DNA of 64,000 nucleotides. It comes from Favolaschia claudopus (Eukaryota; Basidiomycota; Agaricomycetes; Agaricales; Mycenaceae). The stretch spans positions 434,001 through 498,000 of the forward strand of contig JAWWNJ010000129.1 of NCBI GenBank assembly GCA_037176885.1, read 5' to 3'. Positions 10,316-21,488 of this stretch are shown here, piece by piece. Under the pieces are notes generated by a model. That model searched no databases and had not been told where the DNA came from. It worked only from the letters and a program-made list of their open reading frames with translations. Every line of letters starts with the position of its first letter. Within the stretch, counting starts at the first letter, position 1. A program made the position numbers and the translations under genes.

Positions 10316-13300
10316 ATGCCACCTAAAACCGCTTCTCGTACTTGGGGAACGCGCTTCGACACACTTCCTTCCTCCCCCCCTCCTTCTCCGCACCCTCGTG
10401 AGGTCGCACTCGAAACCGACAATGTTAGCGCGACCGACAACAACACCGACGCGTTCAATAATAAAAAGGTGGAGAAAATGCCTCATGACGCGAGTGTATT
10501 CGTCGGCAGGTAACGTTCCGCATTACTTTTGTATCTCAGAGCCCTTTTTAACACCTCCAATAGTCTTCCTACCAACATAGAACATTCGGAGCTTTCCCGC
10601 ATGCTCTCTGAACACCTCTCTGACCACGCGGAAGTCAAGAGCATCAAGCTTGTCAAAGATTCCAAAGGCGGTGTCTGCGCTTTCGTTCAGTGCGAGGTTT
10701 GTTGCTTTCGCGCAATTTTGGTCATCGCTGACGCGTCTCTCATCTCCAGAACGCGGATGCGGCCGCCTCCCTCATCCACACCCTCCATTCTAATTCACCA
10801 AAGCATTTTCTTGGCCGTGTCCTGCGCTACGAGCCAGCACGCGCCTTTAGAACATTGTTGATTTCCTATCGGTGGATTCTTTTCTTGCGGCGCGGTCGTC
10901 GTACTCACTTTCTTCCAGTACACCTGTACAATCTATCCCCTCTGACGACCGCAAGGGCGGCAGTCAGATCATTCAGTTGGATCCCCCTCTGGCCATGAGG
11001 ATTTGGCGCCCTCGGAACACAAAGTATGTGTTCGGCTTCGTCGCGTCTGTTTTGTCGGAAGTCTAACTCTTTCCCAGATATTTAAACATTGCGTACAATA
11101 CTGAAGCTGTCGATATAGAGAACCAGTCAAATATCCTTCGCGACTCAGCTGGTAATCCAGGGTTGTTTTTCCAGCCCGTGGTCTTCGACGAAACGGTTCG
11201 TCCTTTATTTCAGTCTTCGAGCAAATGCCCATGCATCCATTTCCAGACTATCCAATCGCTTTGTTCCCATTTCGGTCCTTTGGAGTCCTTTGCGCGATTT
11301 AAGGCTCCCGAGGTTGCTCAAGGTAAGCAGATACAGGTCATAAGTCTCAGTCGCATAATCTTTTGCAGAAGGCGGACCTGACGTGCTCTTCAACCGTCCC
11401 CGTTTTCCGCAGCCCCACGACGCACCGCGCCTTCCCAATATGGACGCAGGATGTTGGGAAGTCAAATGGAATCACAGAGACGATTCTGTCAGTGCATTGA
11501 TGGTATGCGCTTATCAGACTTTCTTGTTCTGTTCATTGACATCTTCGTAGACTCTGCGTCGTGTTCCTCATCTGACAGCAACTTGGGCTCATCAACCCCC
11601 GCCCTTTGAGCATCAGCACCATCACGGCCGTTTCGCTCCCAACCACCACAACAATGGAATATCATACCCGTTTCACGCTCAGAACTTCGTATCTCCCACC
11701 AAAACTCATACCGAATCATCGCTTGCCTCGTCCCACAGCGCTAATCTGTCGCGTACAAGTCAGGGATCAACTGCTCCTGGATCAGCGCTCCAAGATTCAA
11801 GCGTGGACATGTCTTTCTCGACGAACTCGACAAACTCGGACGATTGGAAGCGGATCGTCGTACCGTCATTGCCCGCACAGTCTTACGACTCCTCTGCTTC
11901 CTTCCGCAGCCCTTGTTTCCGCGAGAGCGTCCCCAAGGATTCGACAACGGAGTGGACAGACATCGACTTCCCTCCTCTCGGAGACTGCAAGGTCGATCCT
12001 AGAGACCAGGTTTGGCCAAAGAAAGCGGTCAAGGATGGCGAAAGCCAGTTCGGAGAAGAGTATGTCCCATTGTTTTCATTCCCGTTTGGATTCTCATGCG
12101 TCACGATAGACCTCCATCTTCGCTTTCGGTAGTCACCGAGGATGTGGATGGCACAACGAACGTGAGTGCAACCCAGGATGCGGAACAGGACCAGGAGCTC
12201 GACATTCCGGATACGCCGGGCTTGGCAATGTCGCCCATAACGCCCAAAACTGCTGGCTCGCAATTTCCTTCGACTCCTACCAGCACCAATGGCGACTTCT
12301 CACAAGAGAAGAACATTTATTTCGACGATAACAAAGATCTTGACCCCACTAGTCTTTTCGTCGGCGGTCTTGAGATGAACTGGGATGAAGAGAGAGTAAC
12401 CTCGTTCTTCCGACGGTTTGGTGGATTGGAGTCGGTTCAGGTGGTGAAACCAAGTCAGTGAATTTCCTTTTCGCACTGTCTGGTTGAGCTCATTCCTCCT
12501 TGCAGTGAGCGGGCGGTCCGCCTTCGCGTTTGTCAAATTCAACAACACTGAATCTCCCGCTCGCGCCGTATTCGAGGAGGTATGTTTCTTGTTTTTCGTC
12601 GCCCTGGCTTTTCATAGTTTGAGCTATCACAGCATAACCGCGTTCATGATGGAAGGGCGATTCGCGTTCAATTGCGTGATTGCAATCCTCCACGTGGCGG
12701 CAATTGGAGATACAACGGAGTGCGTCGTGGACGCTTCCCTCCTCCGCATTATCCCCAGCGTCGCTACCCCGAGCCTCCTCCAAACCGCCATGATGAGCAG
12801 TTCGCTCCCGATGGTCACGACAATGAGCACACCGAGCATCATCCATATGCTGCTGAAGATGCCCTCACCAAGTTCGGAGGACTTTCACTCGACGGCAACA
12901 TTGTTGAGGCAAGCGTTCTCAAACCATTGAGTGAAATTGGGACGACTGCCTATACGGGGGATCAAGAACCGCAGCCGATACATCAAATCCGCGAGGACCA
13001 GACCCAGTCGTGCCCGACATCGCGTCGTTCGACCCCAAAGATTGCACCTGAGCAGTATCGCGAATGGTACGATCCACCCGCGTCGACTGGTATGACCCCT
13101 CCCATCATGCCTTCGCCCACCGCGTCGGCCGCTGTTCCTGGTGCTCCGTATGCCCATCCAAACGGTGGATTTTTCCCTCCCCCGTGGACCCAGCCATTTC
13201 CGCAACCATACGGTGTGCCCTACTACCCAGGGTTCGTCCCATATCCGGTCCAAGGAACGCATCCGCCGTCTCAGCCCTTCTCGAGTCCTCCGGCGTCAGA

Positions 13301-14100
13301 GACAGGTGAACAAGCACCAGGTGCTTCGCTTCGCCCTTGGCCGCCGATGGGGATGTATGGGGTACGTCTTCCACTACCCCATTTGGTCGCCACTGATATA
13401 ACGTGTTCGCTAGGGCTATATATCCTATCCTGCCTATCCACGTCCGGCGACGGGCGACCCCTCGTCAAGCCCACGTGGCCAAGCGCCCCTCCAGCCGACT
13501 GGATTCATTCAGAACGAACAGGGCACCCTCATCCCGGTCTACCAGCCTGAGGCTCTAGACCAATACATGTCCTCGAACCAAGGCGTCCCGGCAGCAGCAA
13601 CACCGCCAATCCCACCGCAGAACGGAACGCCAGCATGGCCACAATTCGCCCCTCCTCCCCATCTGTTCCCCAACTCAATCAGTCCGATGTTGAATGTGCC
13701 CCCTCGCCCATTTCCGCCTCACCCTCAGCCCAACGTCAATGGTGGTTGGATCCCTAACCAATTTCCTGTGCCGCACGCTGGTCCTCCTCCTCATAGCCCT
13801 CTGCCCGCAAACGCGCACAACCACACGGGCTACTTTCGCGGTGGTCATCATGATATGGGTGGGCAGGGCTTGGGTCCAAATAATCGTCGCCACCCGGGAG
13901 GTCGTAGAGATCACCATCCGAACACACAGAACTCTCGAAACCCCGGCAGAGCGATGCCCAACAACCGCCAGCCGCGCGGTGGACTGCACTCTATGGGATA
14001 TCCTCCTCACGAAGTTATTACACCGATGCAGCCGCTTCCCCGCCCGGCTCAGCTCAATCCTACTCCGGCGGATTGGAACAAGTGGACCGTCGTTCGTTGA
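10316..14100 (+). CDS. Large RNA-binding protein with several RRM domains and Pro/Gly/Asn-rich tail
   Basis: The ATG at 10316 follows a CT-rich leader. The first RRM is seen as SVFVGSLPTNIEHSELSRML followed by GGVCAFVQCENADAA. A second, less typical RRM-like unit surrounds KYLNIAYNTEA and IQSLCSHFGPLESFARFKAP. The best RRM comes later: TSLFVGGLEMNWDEERVTSF with RNP1 SAFAFVKFNN. A long serine-rich disordered segment separates the units. The C-terminal third is rich in Pro, Gly, Asn and Arg, ending TPADWNKWTVVR. Many introns; for example one joins KP to MSGRSAFAF at about 12453-12506. Architecture suggests an mRNA-binding regulator, but I cannot assign an orthologue. Expected size is near 1000 residues. 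It is convergent with the lipase gene. Confidence 0.8.
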
Positions 14101-14477
14101 TACTCGGTCGTTCATCTTCCCTCTCGATGTCCTTGCCTCATTTCTCTCGACAACTATGTCGGTATTTCCCACTAATCATGTTGTCGATTTCTGCTGTCGG
14201 ATAGATCTTCCGTGCTTTCGTCGTCAGCAGTTGCCTACATTCCCCTCCAACTCGCATGCTCTTCACATTCATAGACAATGTTTTTTTTTTCCATTCCCCT
14301 CTCATTTTCTTCTTCGTGTTCATTTCGTTTCGTCACATAGATTCTTTCTGCGACTTTCCTTATACTGTGCGTTTACTTGCTCTTACTTGTCGTTTTGTCT
14401 CTCGTATATCAGTGTAATTCGCTTCTCACGTCCACAGACACCACACTCTTTATAAATGTGTAATTGTACTACTTTGA
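14101..14477. other. Convergent 3' flanks
   Basis: T-rich 3' flank of the RRM gene and 3' flank of the lipase gene. It includes a run of ten T at about 14280-14290. No gene seen. Confidence 0.5.
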
Positions 14478-16129
14478 TCAGCCGCCACTATACAAAGCTT
14501 GACGGTATGGTAAGGTCTCATCGACAGCGGATAACCACCATCCCAGCCTCTTCCACCACCGCTTCTGAAAATCTGTTCCCATCCACAGAGGCACGAGCGA
14601 CATGTGGTGGGCATCGAATTCTTGCTTGACATACCAAACTCCTGGCTTGGGGATGGCTTCGCGTTCATTGTCATCAACGGGCAAATGTCGACACACAGTA
14701 TGGCTGGGATAAACATAGTTATTGTCCTCAAACGCATGCGAAGGTATGAAGCAACTGTACCAGCAAGAAAGTGGATGCCACTGAGAAAAGGTTGGAACAG
14801 CACCGTCATTGGCCCAAAATTCCTCTGATAATGGTTTCTCACTCAGGAATGAAGGGCGGGGCCGAATAGTTGAGTAGTCGAATTTGCCTAGTAACCGAGC
14901 ATAGAGATACATCCAGGGCGATATCATTTGACTATATGGCGGGGCGTGAAAATTTGAATCTTGCGAATGTCGTCTTGTCTGAAAATTCCAGTGGGTTGGT
15001 AAATGACCAGACATCAAGGACTAGCTGGACGAGGTGTACCATTATCGCGACATGGCTCTGGTAAAAAGTTTCTGCATCTACAACTCCTTCGCCCTGCGAT
15101 TCACGCTCGTCCGCTGCTTGGAAGGTTACATCGAACGGCGTAGCGTCGGTGCTTTCGGCCCAGTCGCTTCTCCAGAGTTGTTGTAGCAGAGCATGAAATG
15201 AGATATCTCGGTACGTCAAGGAGCGGGAGTCTCCGTGAAAGTCGATTATATGAGAAACCAGAGGTGATAGGTAAGAGACAACATGAACCTGTTACAACGA
15301 ATTCACATGGCATCCGGAGAGATGCATAAAGAAGCAGAATAAATGAGAAGGTTGCTCTACTGTTTTGGCTGCGATACGCACCCATTTCCCTAATATCGAC
15401 CCTAGAGAGAGCGGCTGGACAGCGGGTGCAGCATCTGCCCGCTCTCCCAGAAGATAGACCAACCCAGAGCCTCTGAATGGAGCAGATACTACCACATAAA
15501 AACGCGGACGAGATTTGCGATTGGAGTGACTGAACGCGACATACTTGCATTGATGGACAAGATCATTTTTGTCTGAGCAGTAGGACCGAAATGCCCTTGC
15601 CTTATAAGGTCCTGGAGTTTGATAACGGTAGGACCTCCCTAGAATCAATGTAAACAAGCAAGAGATTCGAACAGACTAGACGTACATACCATTGAGTGTG
15701 CGAGAAAATGTAGCGGCCGAGTTGGTGACCAATCGGGATACTGTCCTTGAGCAATGGTTCTACCGTATCGAGCGTGTTTGTGGGATATTGAATGCTCCAA
15801 GCCGTAGTCAACTGAGATTCGTGAATCGGTTGTCGTTCGAGTATAAAATCGTCCCCACCGGTACCACCGACCAAAGCATAATAGAGTTCGCAGGCCCGAT
15901 CATGTAACGAGCTGACGGGACCAACACTTGAGGAATCGGATATTGGCGTAGGCTCCCCGAGAAGTTGGTGTCATTCGTACCTAACAAAAATAGTCTTCCT
16001 CCGAAGGCGGCTGTCGTGGTTCAGATATTGCTCAAAGTTCCCCCACATCCATGCTCCATTGGTGCCGAGAAAGCCTTGAACGATGACAAGAGGTATAGGT
16101 TCATTTGAATTTGCTTCCAGGTCTGTCAT
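14478..16129 (-). CDS. Lipase of bacterial family I.5 type (AHSMGG alpha/beta hydrolase)
   Basis: Predicted triacylglycerol lipase. The N-terminus reads PIPLVIVQGFLGTNGAWMWG (oxyanion region), then VGPVSSLHDRACELYYALVG and VDYGLEHS. The nucleophile elbow is AHSMGG, the Ala-X-Ser-X-Gly form typical of Geobacillus/Staphylococcus-like lipases; an intron falls between AHSMG and GPTV. Further blocks are TVSAPFRGS-type (VSAPFRGSGLVYLLG), EEFWANDGAVPT, which matches the NDG-V-T block of the family, and a C-terminal FDAHHM likely holding the catalytic His. No signal peptide is visible, so a cytosolic or lipid-droplet location is possible (inference). At least six introns. The start ATG at 16129 is preceded by a small palindrome. 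Catalytic residues appear intact. Confidence 0.8.
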
Positions 16130-16861
16130 CTTAACCTAGCCTAGGTTCAACCTCGAGCCTCAAGCCTCGAGTCGTGGTGGGAAGAAGACGACTTAGATTG
16201 GGTGCATAGATTCGTCGTCATGATGCGGCGTCAAGGTGATCATGAGAGTGATGAGAGTGTACCGCCACTGAATAATGACAGCTGTCAATTCTCGATCGTG
16301 GGACGGAAGCATCTCAGATTTTAGCGATGGATTCCTTGGCATTGGCCTGGTCACCGTTCTGTGTCGGGTTGGACACTCAAAAAGATGTCCCGACTCTTCT
16401 AAGATTCAACACCTGCGGTATGCATAAAAGTTATATTATACAGTGCGGTTCACAAGACACGGCTAGACTACAAAAAAGCATCCAAAAGACAGCGAATGCG
16501 ACGAGTATGCGGGTATGGTATGCGACAGATTGCTAATTGTTTGGACATGAAGGCAGATTGGATGTATGCAGCATTCGGTTCGTTCAGCAGATTAGATGGA
16601 GTTCTGTTGTATGGTATCGGTATCTGGCATGGATGGCTAGAAAACAAACCAGTCAGAACGAGAACAGGCGGGGGTAATGTTATGTGCTTACGCATAATGT
16701 CATGGTTCTTGAAGGCGGGGGCATAATGGTCGTATTCCGGGGATTATGTGCAAGAAAGAGGAATATATAATATGGCGGAGAGGGGATGGAGGATGCTAGA
16801 GAGTCAAATAAGTATGTCAACGGTGGTTCAGGTCAAAAGAGCAGCAGAACGCACGGTAGAT
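16130..16861. other. Intergenic: lipase upstream region and 3' flank of the RRM-like gene
   Basis: No gene supported. A perfect 7+1+7 palindrome, AACCTAGCCTAGGTT, is at 16133-16147, four bases upstream of the lipase start. It is followed by CTCGAG-containing direct repeats to about 16172. Confidence 0.45.
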
Positions 16862-18375
16862 TCACTGTTTGTTTTCAGCGGCTTTCGCAATGTACCAAGA
16901 CAGCTGTACGCTCCCGACGCCACGAATATACACCGTAGCACGGAGCCGACAAACCTGTGGGACGGTGAGATATGGGGTTTCGCATCTTTCGAGAGAAACT
17001 CACAGTATCGGCCACATCCGCACTTCTAAAATGAACGTGCAAGTCATCGTTGGGCATTCTCGTGATTTGGCTGACTTCACCAAAGCTCTGAATATCGGTT
17101 GAGTGGAAGCGCGAATACATTGAAGGAAGTATCATACCTCACACCACCGTTTGGCGGCTTCAAATTTATGAGCATCGCCCGCCTGAATACCGCTGATGAT
17201 GAGCCGTTTCTTCCGCTTGCGTGGACCGAGAGCGGCGAAAGAAACGCGAGGAAGCGTTCGACTCCTGATCTCAGGCGATGAATATGCGACCTCCGGTTTG
17301 TTGCCAAGTCGCTTTCCATCCGTTTGAGGGTCTGTGTTGGAGCTGGCAAGCCGCGAACCGGGCTTGGGCCCAAGAGGCACTCGAGGAGGCATCCCTATAT
17401 ATCCGTCGCACGACATCGTGGACATCGCATGACTGGGATTTGGAGAGCGGTGGGAAAATTCGCTCAAGTCATCGAGATAGGAAGGGCCAGACCAGACAGA
17501 AAACGACGAAGAAGGCTGCTCGGGCATCTTGAGCATGCTAGCATATGATCGGCTGCGAGGGCGAACAGAATCGGAACCCGAACGGGTCGGAGTTGGAGGG
17601 ATATCAGGATCAACGTCCGTACCGGACGTAGTAGTGTAAGTGTAATTGGAGGATATGCTGGGTCGCGAAAGACCTTCGGACTGAACAACGGAAGGCTGGG
17701 AGGCAGAGGCTCCAAAGTGGCCGAGCACACTCGGTCGCCATTTGGACTTGGTCGCAGACAAGGGAGGTAAAGATTTGGTTTCTCCCAGTATGTTGAGCGT
17801 GGACAAGCTCGAAGACCGTGTATGTTGACCGTGCGATGAACCAGAGGTACTGCGAGTTGCGCGAGGGAAAAAACGACCGAAGCTCGGAGTGCGTGGTGTT
17901 AAGCCGGAAGTAGTGGCCAACGAACCAGCTGGCGATCCCGAACGGAATGGTAGCTGGAATCCACGGAAGGATGAAGTGGTGCTGGATTTCCTTCGGGAGG
18001 GCGTACCCGATGGTGTTACTTGCACCTTCAAACAAAGAGATGAGGCCGATGACAAAGAAAAGACCTGATATCTCTCACCTCGATCTCCTGCGGCAAATCG
18101 TCATCCTCCACCATGTCGTAGCTGTTCACAGACACGACACTTTCGCGGAACGCAGGCGAAGCAGCATGCAGTTCGGGGTACGCTAGGTAAGGGTTGGGCG
18201 GCGTCCCCACGGTCGGTCCTTCGTCATCCGCAACGTCAGCAGCGGGCGTCGGGAGCTGTTGCTGGTCCTCGATCCACTTGTTGAGCATGCTGGAGCGCCG
18301 ACGGGGCGGTTGGTGGAGAAGGGATTGGATGTTGAAAGGGTCGTCTTCAGGGTGGTCATAAAGGGAATCAGTCAT
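16862..18375 (-). CDS. Serine-rich protein with C-terminal RRM-like domain
   Basis: The ATG at 18375 opens an acidic and polar N-terminus (MTDSLYDHPEDDPFNIQSLL). A first intron at about 18003-18055 joins LPQEIE to VQVTPSGTPSRRKSS. The middle (about 250 residues) is Ser/Pro/Thr-rich, with many potential phosphorylation sites. The C-terminus folds like an RRM: KRLIISGIQ as the first strand, then SFGEVSQITRMPNDDLHVHF, a stretch close to RNP1 in position, and VQLSWYIAKA to the stop. Two introns split that domain (donors after RWCE and VADT). No orthologue with known function is recognised. A regulatory RNA-binding role is inferred from fold only. Confidence 0.65.
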
Positions 18376-18859
18376 TTCGAACGCTATAGCGAGGGCGCTC
18401 TTCTATGCACAGAAGTATATTTTTGTTGAATGAAGGTTGGTCTATGAGAGTTTGAGCTTCACTCACCAAGATGGCGCGTGGAGGACGCGTGTAGAAGCTC
18501 TTTCAGTCGTATGCTGGGTCGAACAAGGTCGTGCGAGATGTCTATTGTGCAGAACGAACAGAAGTATACACGAGAATTTACAGAGCAAGTGGGAAAGCAA
18601 GGGTTCTGGGATTAGCAGGGGACAGCCATGAGGGTGAGGGTGGGCGACGTTAAGCGCGCTGGTGGTGGTCGTACGAAAGAGCTGGGTTAGCCCGTTTAGG
18701 AACGGCGCGAGTTGGTTCAACATCACGTTATCGGGCATGAGGCGTGATGGCCGCCCACGGCCTGTCACAATCCGTCACAGAACCCCGCCTCCAGGTGCCT
18801 CGAGGCAGCCACAATTCGATGTGTTTCGCGGCGGGGGGTGCAAAACATGCTCGTCTAAA
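18376..18859. other. Intergenic between CFD1 3' end and the RRM-like gene
   Basis: Upstream region of the RRM-like gene and 3' flank of CFD1. Open frames on both strands show no conserved content. Confidence 0.45.
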
Positions 18860-19828
18860 TTACCCGCTTCCGGATATCTCTCCAAGCGACACTGAAACGC
18901 CGTTCAGGATATTTCTGAACAGCATTGCCGACGAAGTTTTCGAATAGCGATTCAGCAAAGTGAAAGTTTCTGCGGTCTTCTCGGGAGTGTGTCCATCGAC
19001 GGAATTCGTCTCCAACTTTGCCGCGGCTTCGTTCACCTCACTCGCGTCGAGCAGATCAACGAGCTCGGTGTCCACGGGTAGACTCCCCAAGAATTTTAAT
19101 CCCTCTCGTCGTGCCATCTCCTCCCCACCGCCGGTTGAAAACACATTGCTGATCTCTCCACAACACGGGCATACGTATCCACTCATGTTCTCGATAAGTC
19201 CGAGGACGGGTAGATTCACGGCGCGCGTGAATGAAAGGCATTTCATAGCATCCATGAGAGCTACAGCTTGAGGGGTAGTGACGATGACTGAAGAAAGGCG
19301 GGAATGAACGGGAGCCATATGCTCCAAAAGGGATAGATGTTCGTCGGAGGTCCCTATGAAAGGGTATGAGTTAGTTTCAGGGGTGCAGTTCTCGACCTAG
19401 GACTAACCGGGAGGCGTGTCGATGACCAAGTAATCCAATTCACCCCATCGAACGTCGCTTAAAAACTGTCTAATCATCCCATTTTTCTTGGGGCCACGCC
19501 AGACCACGGAATCTCCCTTCTTTTTCAAGAGAAACCCTACACTCATGCACGCAAGGCGCGCCTGCGCTCTGTCAGCATAGACGGGAACCCAACCATCACT
19601 GCTCTGATGCACCCCTTGCCCATCCAAGCCTAGCATTCGAGGGATAGAGGGACCCGTAAGATCGACATCAAGTATACCCACTCGCGCAGTCGGGCTTGAT
19701 TGGTATAGATTGAGGGCCAATTGAGTAGACACGGACGACTTCCCAACACCACCTTTGCCCGATAGAACGATGATGATATGTTTGACTGACTGCAGTCGCC
19801 GCGAGACGGGTGTATCCGAGGAAGCCAT
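18860..19828 (-). CDS. CFD1: Cytosolic Fe-S cluster assembly P-loop ATPase Cfd1
   Basis: Scaffold ATPase of the cytosolic iron-sulphur assembly (CIA) pathway; works as a complex with Nbp35. The deviant Walker [13 protein letters not shown], is near residue 25, followed by [17 protein letters not shown] and Walker B-like [11 protein letters not shown]. The C-terminal motif YVCPCCGE holds the paired cysteines that bridge the 4Fe-4S cluster. The absence of the N-terminal four-cysteine ferredoxin-like motif separates it from Nbp35. One short intron (about 19352-19408) interrupts the frame after DTPPG. Length of about 300 residues is normal. It lies head-to-tail downstream of RFC4 on the minus strand. 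Confidence 0.93.
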
Positions 19829-19989
19829 AGCAGAAACCGCCCCTGGGTCCTATGTGACCTCAGCGCGAAGTGGGTGGAAGCAAGTGAAGAGTAAAGTTAT
19901 GCTTATTAGTCAGATCGCGATCGTCTCGTTGTCACAAACGCGTGACAGCGCGTATTAGGAAATACAATTAAGAAATACAAGTTGAGGTG

Positions 19990-21414
19990 CTATACATTGA
20001 AGAGGTCTGGCTTCAGATTCTATGCAATGGATGAGTACCAGTTTACGAGCAGCGCGAGGGAGAATTACCATCTTACAGAGACGGGCCACCAGACCCGCAA
20101 GTTGGAGCAATGTCCCGACACCTTCCAGTATTCGCATGTGCGTGAAGCCAATCTCCTGTTGGAAACGTGAGCGGCGGCACCAAAGAGACTCAGACGGCGA
20201 AGACCTTAATATATTCCAATTTGGTATATTCGGGCATCCTGGTAGTGGGATGAAAATGGGAAAAACCGAAAGAAAAGTCATCACGTACTCGTCAAAGGTT
20301 TTAACCACACGGAATATCGTCACGACGATATCGACGGCACTGTACCCCTGTTCCCAAAGCTCCGTCAGTTTATCCATTGCCGCGTTTATATCTCCTTTTA
20401 AGCAGGCGCGAATGGTAGCTTGGACGATAATAGGATGAGGCTGGTCGCAGACTTTGAAGACGTTGTCCCCAGAAACAAATCCGAAGCCAGAATGAGTGGA
20501 CTGAAGGTTGTTTATTGCTTGGCGCATGTCACCCTCAGAGGTGAATATAAGAGCAGTTAGACCATCGTCGTTGTATTTCACCTACGACCAAAGTTAAAAC
20601 GAGGAAAAACGCGATATATGAAGACAGCACACCTGCTCCATTTCGCAAATCTCCAATAACCGCTTCAAGATTTCCTGGTCTCGCAGCTTGGCGTACCGTA
20701 ATATTGCGCATCGACTTTGTATAGGTTCGATGATCTTATTGTTCATGTTACATGCAAGGCAGAACCGAGTGGTATTGGAAAATATTTCCATGGTTCGCCG
20801 AAGCGCTTGTTGGGCACCAGCCGTCATGCTTGAGAAAGTCAGCCATGGAGAGAGTGAAAGACGCGTTCAATTACCTATCGGCTTCATCCAGAATGACGAT
20901 CTTATGCCTGCCTTTTGGCAGGGTGACTTTTTTCTGCGCAAAAGCCTTGATCTTGTTGCGTACAACATCAATGCCACTAAGAAATTTTGAGTCAAGTACG
21001 AGACAGAGTCAAGAACGTTGATACCGCTCGTCTGACGCGTTCAGCTCAAGCACCCCTTCTTTGTAGGCATCGCCGAGCAGTTGGTGTGCGAGACAGTGGA
21101 TGCTTGTGGTTTTGCCAATCCCTGGCATGCCCTGAACACGGTGTCAGAGAACGACGAATTTGACGACTGCGTATGAGCGAACAGATATGATAATGTGAGG
21201 GCAGTTTCCGTCTCTTGCAATGACCTTTAGCCGGTCAATGGTGTCTCCATTTCCAACGACATCGTCCAATATAACTGGTCGATACTTCTCGACCCTACAG
21301 AATACTGAGAACAGCACAAGTAGCTCCAGTTACCAGAATTCACCATGGAAGTTCATATGGAATCTCGACGGCGTTGGCCGCGGGCTTTTTTGAAGTGGAC
21401 GTGGAGGTGGACAT
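19990..21414 (-). CDS. RFC4: Replication factor C subunit (yeast Rfc4 / human RFC2)
   Basis: AAA+ subunit of the clamp loader that opens PCNA at primer ends. After [20 protein letters not shown] comes the box II region VEKYRP, the Walker A block [10 protein letters not shown], Walker B VILDEADS, sensor 1 [12 protein letters not shown] (SRC motif, box VIII) and box MRQAINNLQ. The C-terminal collar contains [27 protein letters not shown] and LARLC-like VARLCK. I join the last exon after CKM to NLKPDLFNV and a TAG at 19990-19992, because it matches the usual short fungal Rfc4 tail; read-through would add a non-conserved 40 residues. The start is 74 bases from that of the divergent seryl-tRNA synthetase gene. 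Confidence 0.92.
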
Positions 21415-21488
21415 GATCCAAGACGCGTTGTTGTGATTTGTTGACTGTCCCGCCGGCGAGTTGCCGCTTTCCGCGTACTCACCATCTC
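21415..21488. promoter_or_regulatory. 74-bp shared divergent promoter of RFC4 and SerRS
   Basis: Only 74 bases separate the two start codons. An ACGCGT (MCB-type) hexamer at 21423-21428 lies nine bases upstream of the RFC4 ATG. In fungi this is the MBF site that times G1/S genes, which would fit a clamp-loader subunit. The link to MBF here is inference. Confidence 0.5.

Noticed and set aside
10304..10486. Minus-strand frame over the start of the multi-RRM gene
   Set aside because: It lies opposite the first coding exon, which splices correctly into RRM1.
18463..18768. 101-codon minus frame between CFD1 and the RRM-like gene
   Set aside because: Composition is plausible but there is no domain, and it occupies the upstream region of the next minus-strand gene.
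19993..20041. Longer RFC4 C-terminus by read-through of the last intron
   Set aside because: The extra residues are unlike other Rfc4 tails, whereas splicing to NLKPDLFNV gives the usual short ending.
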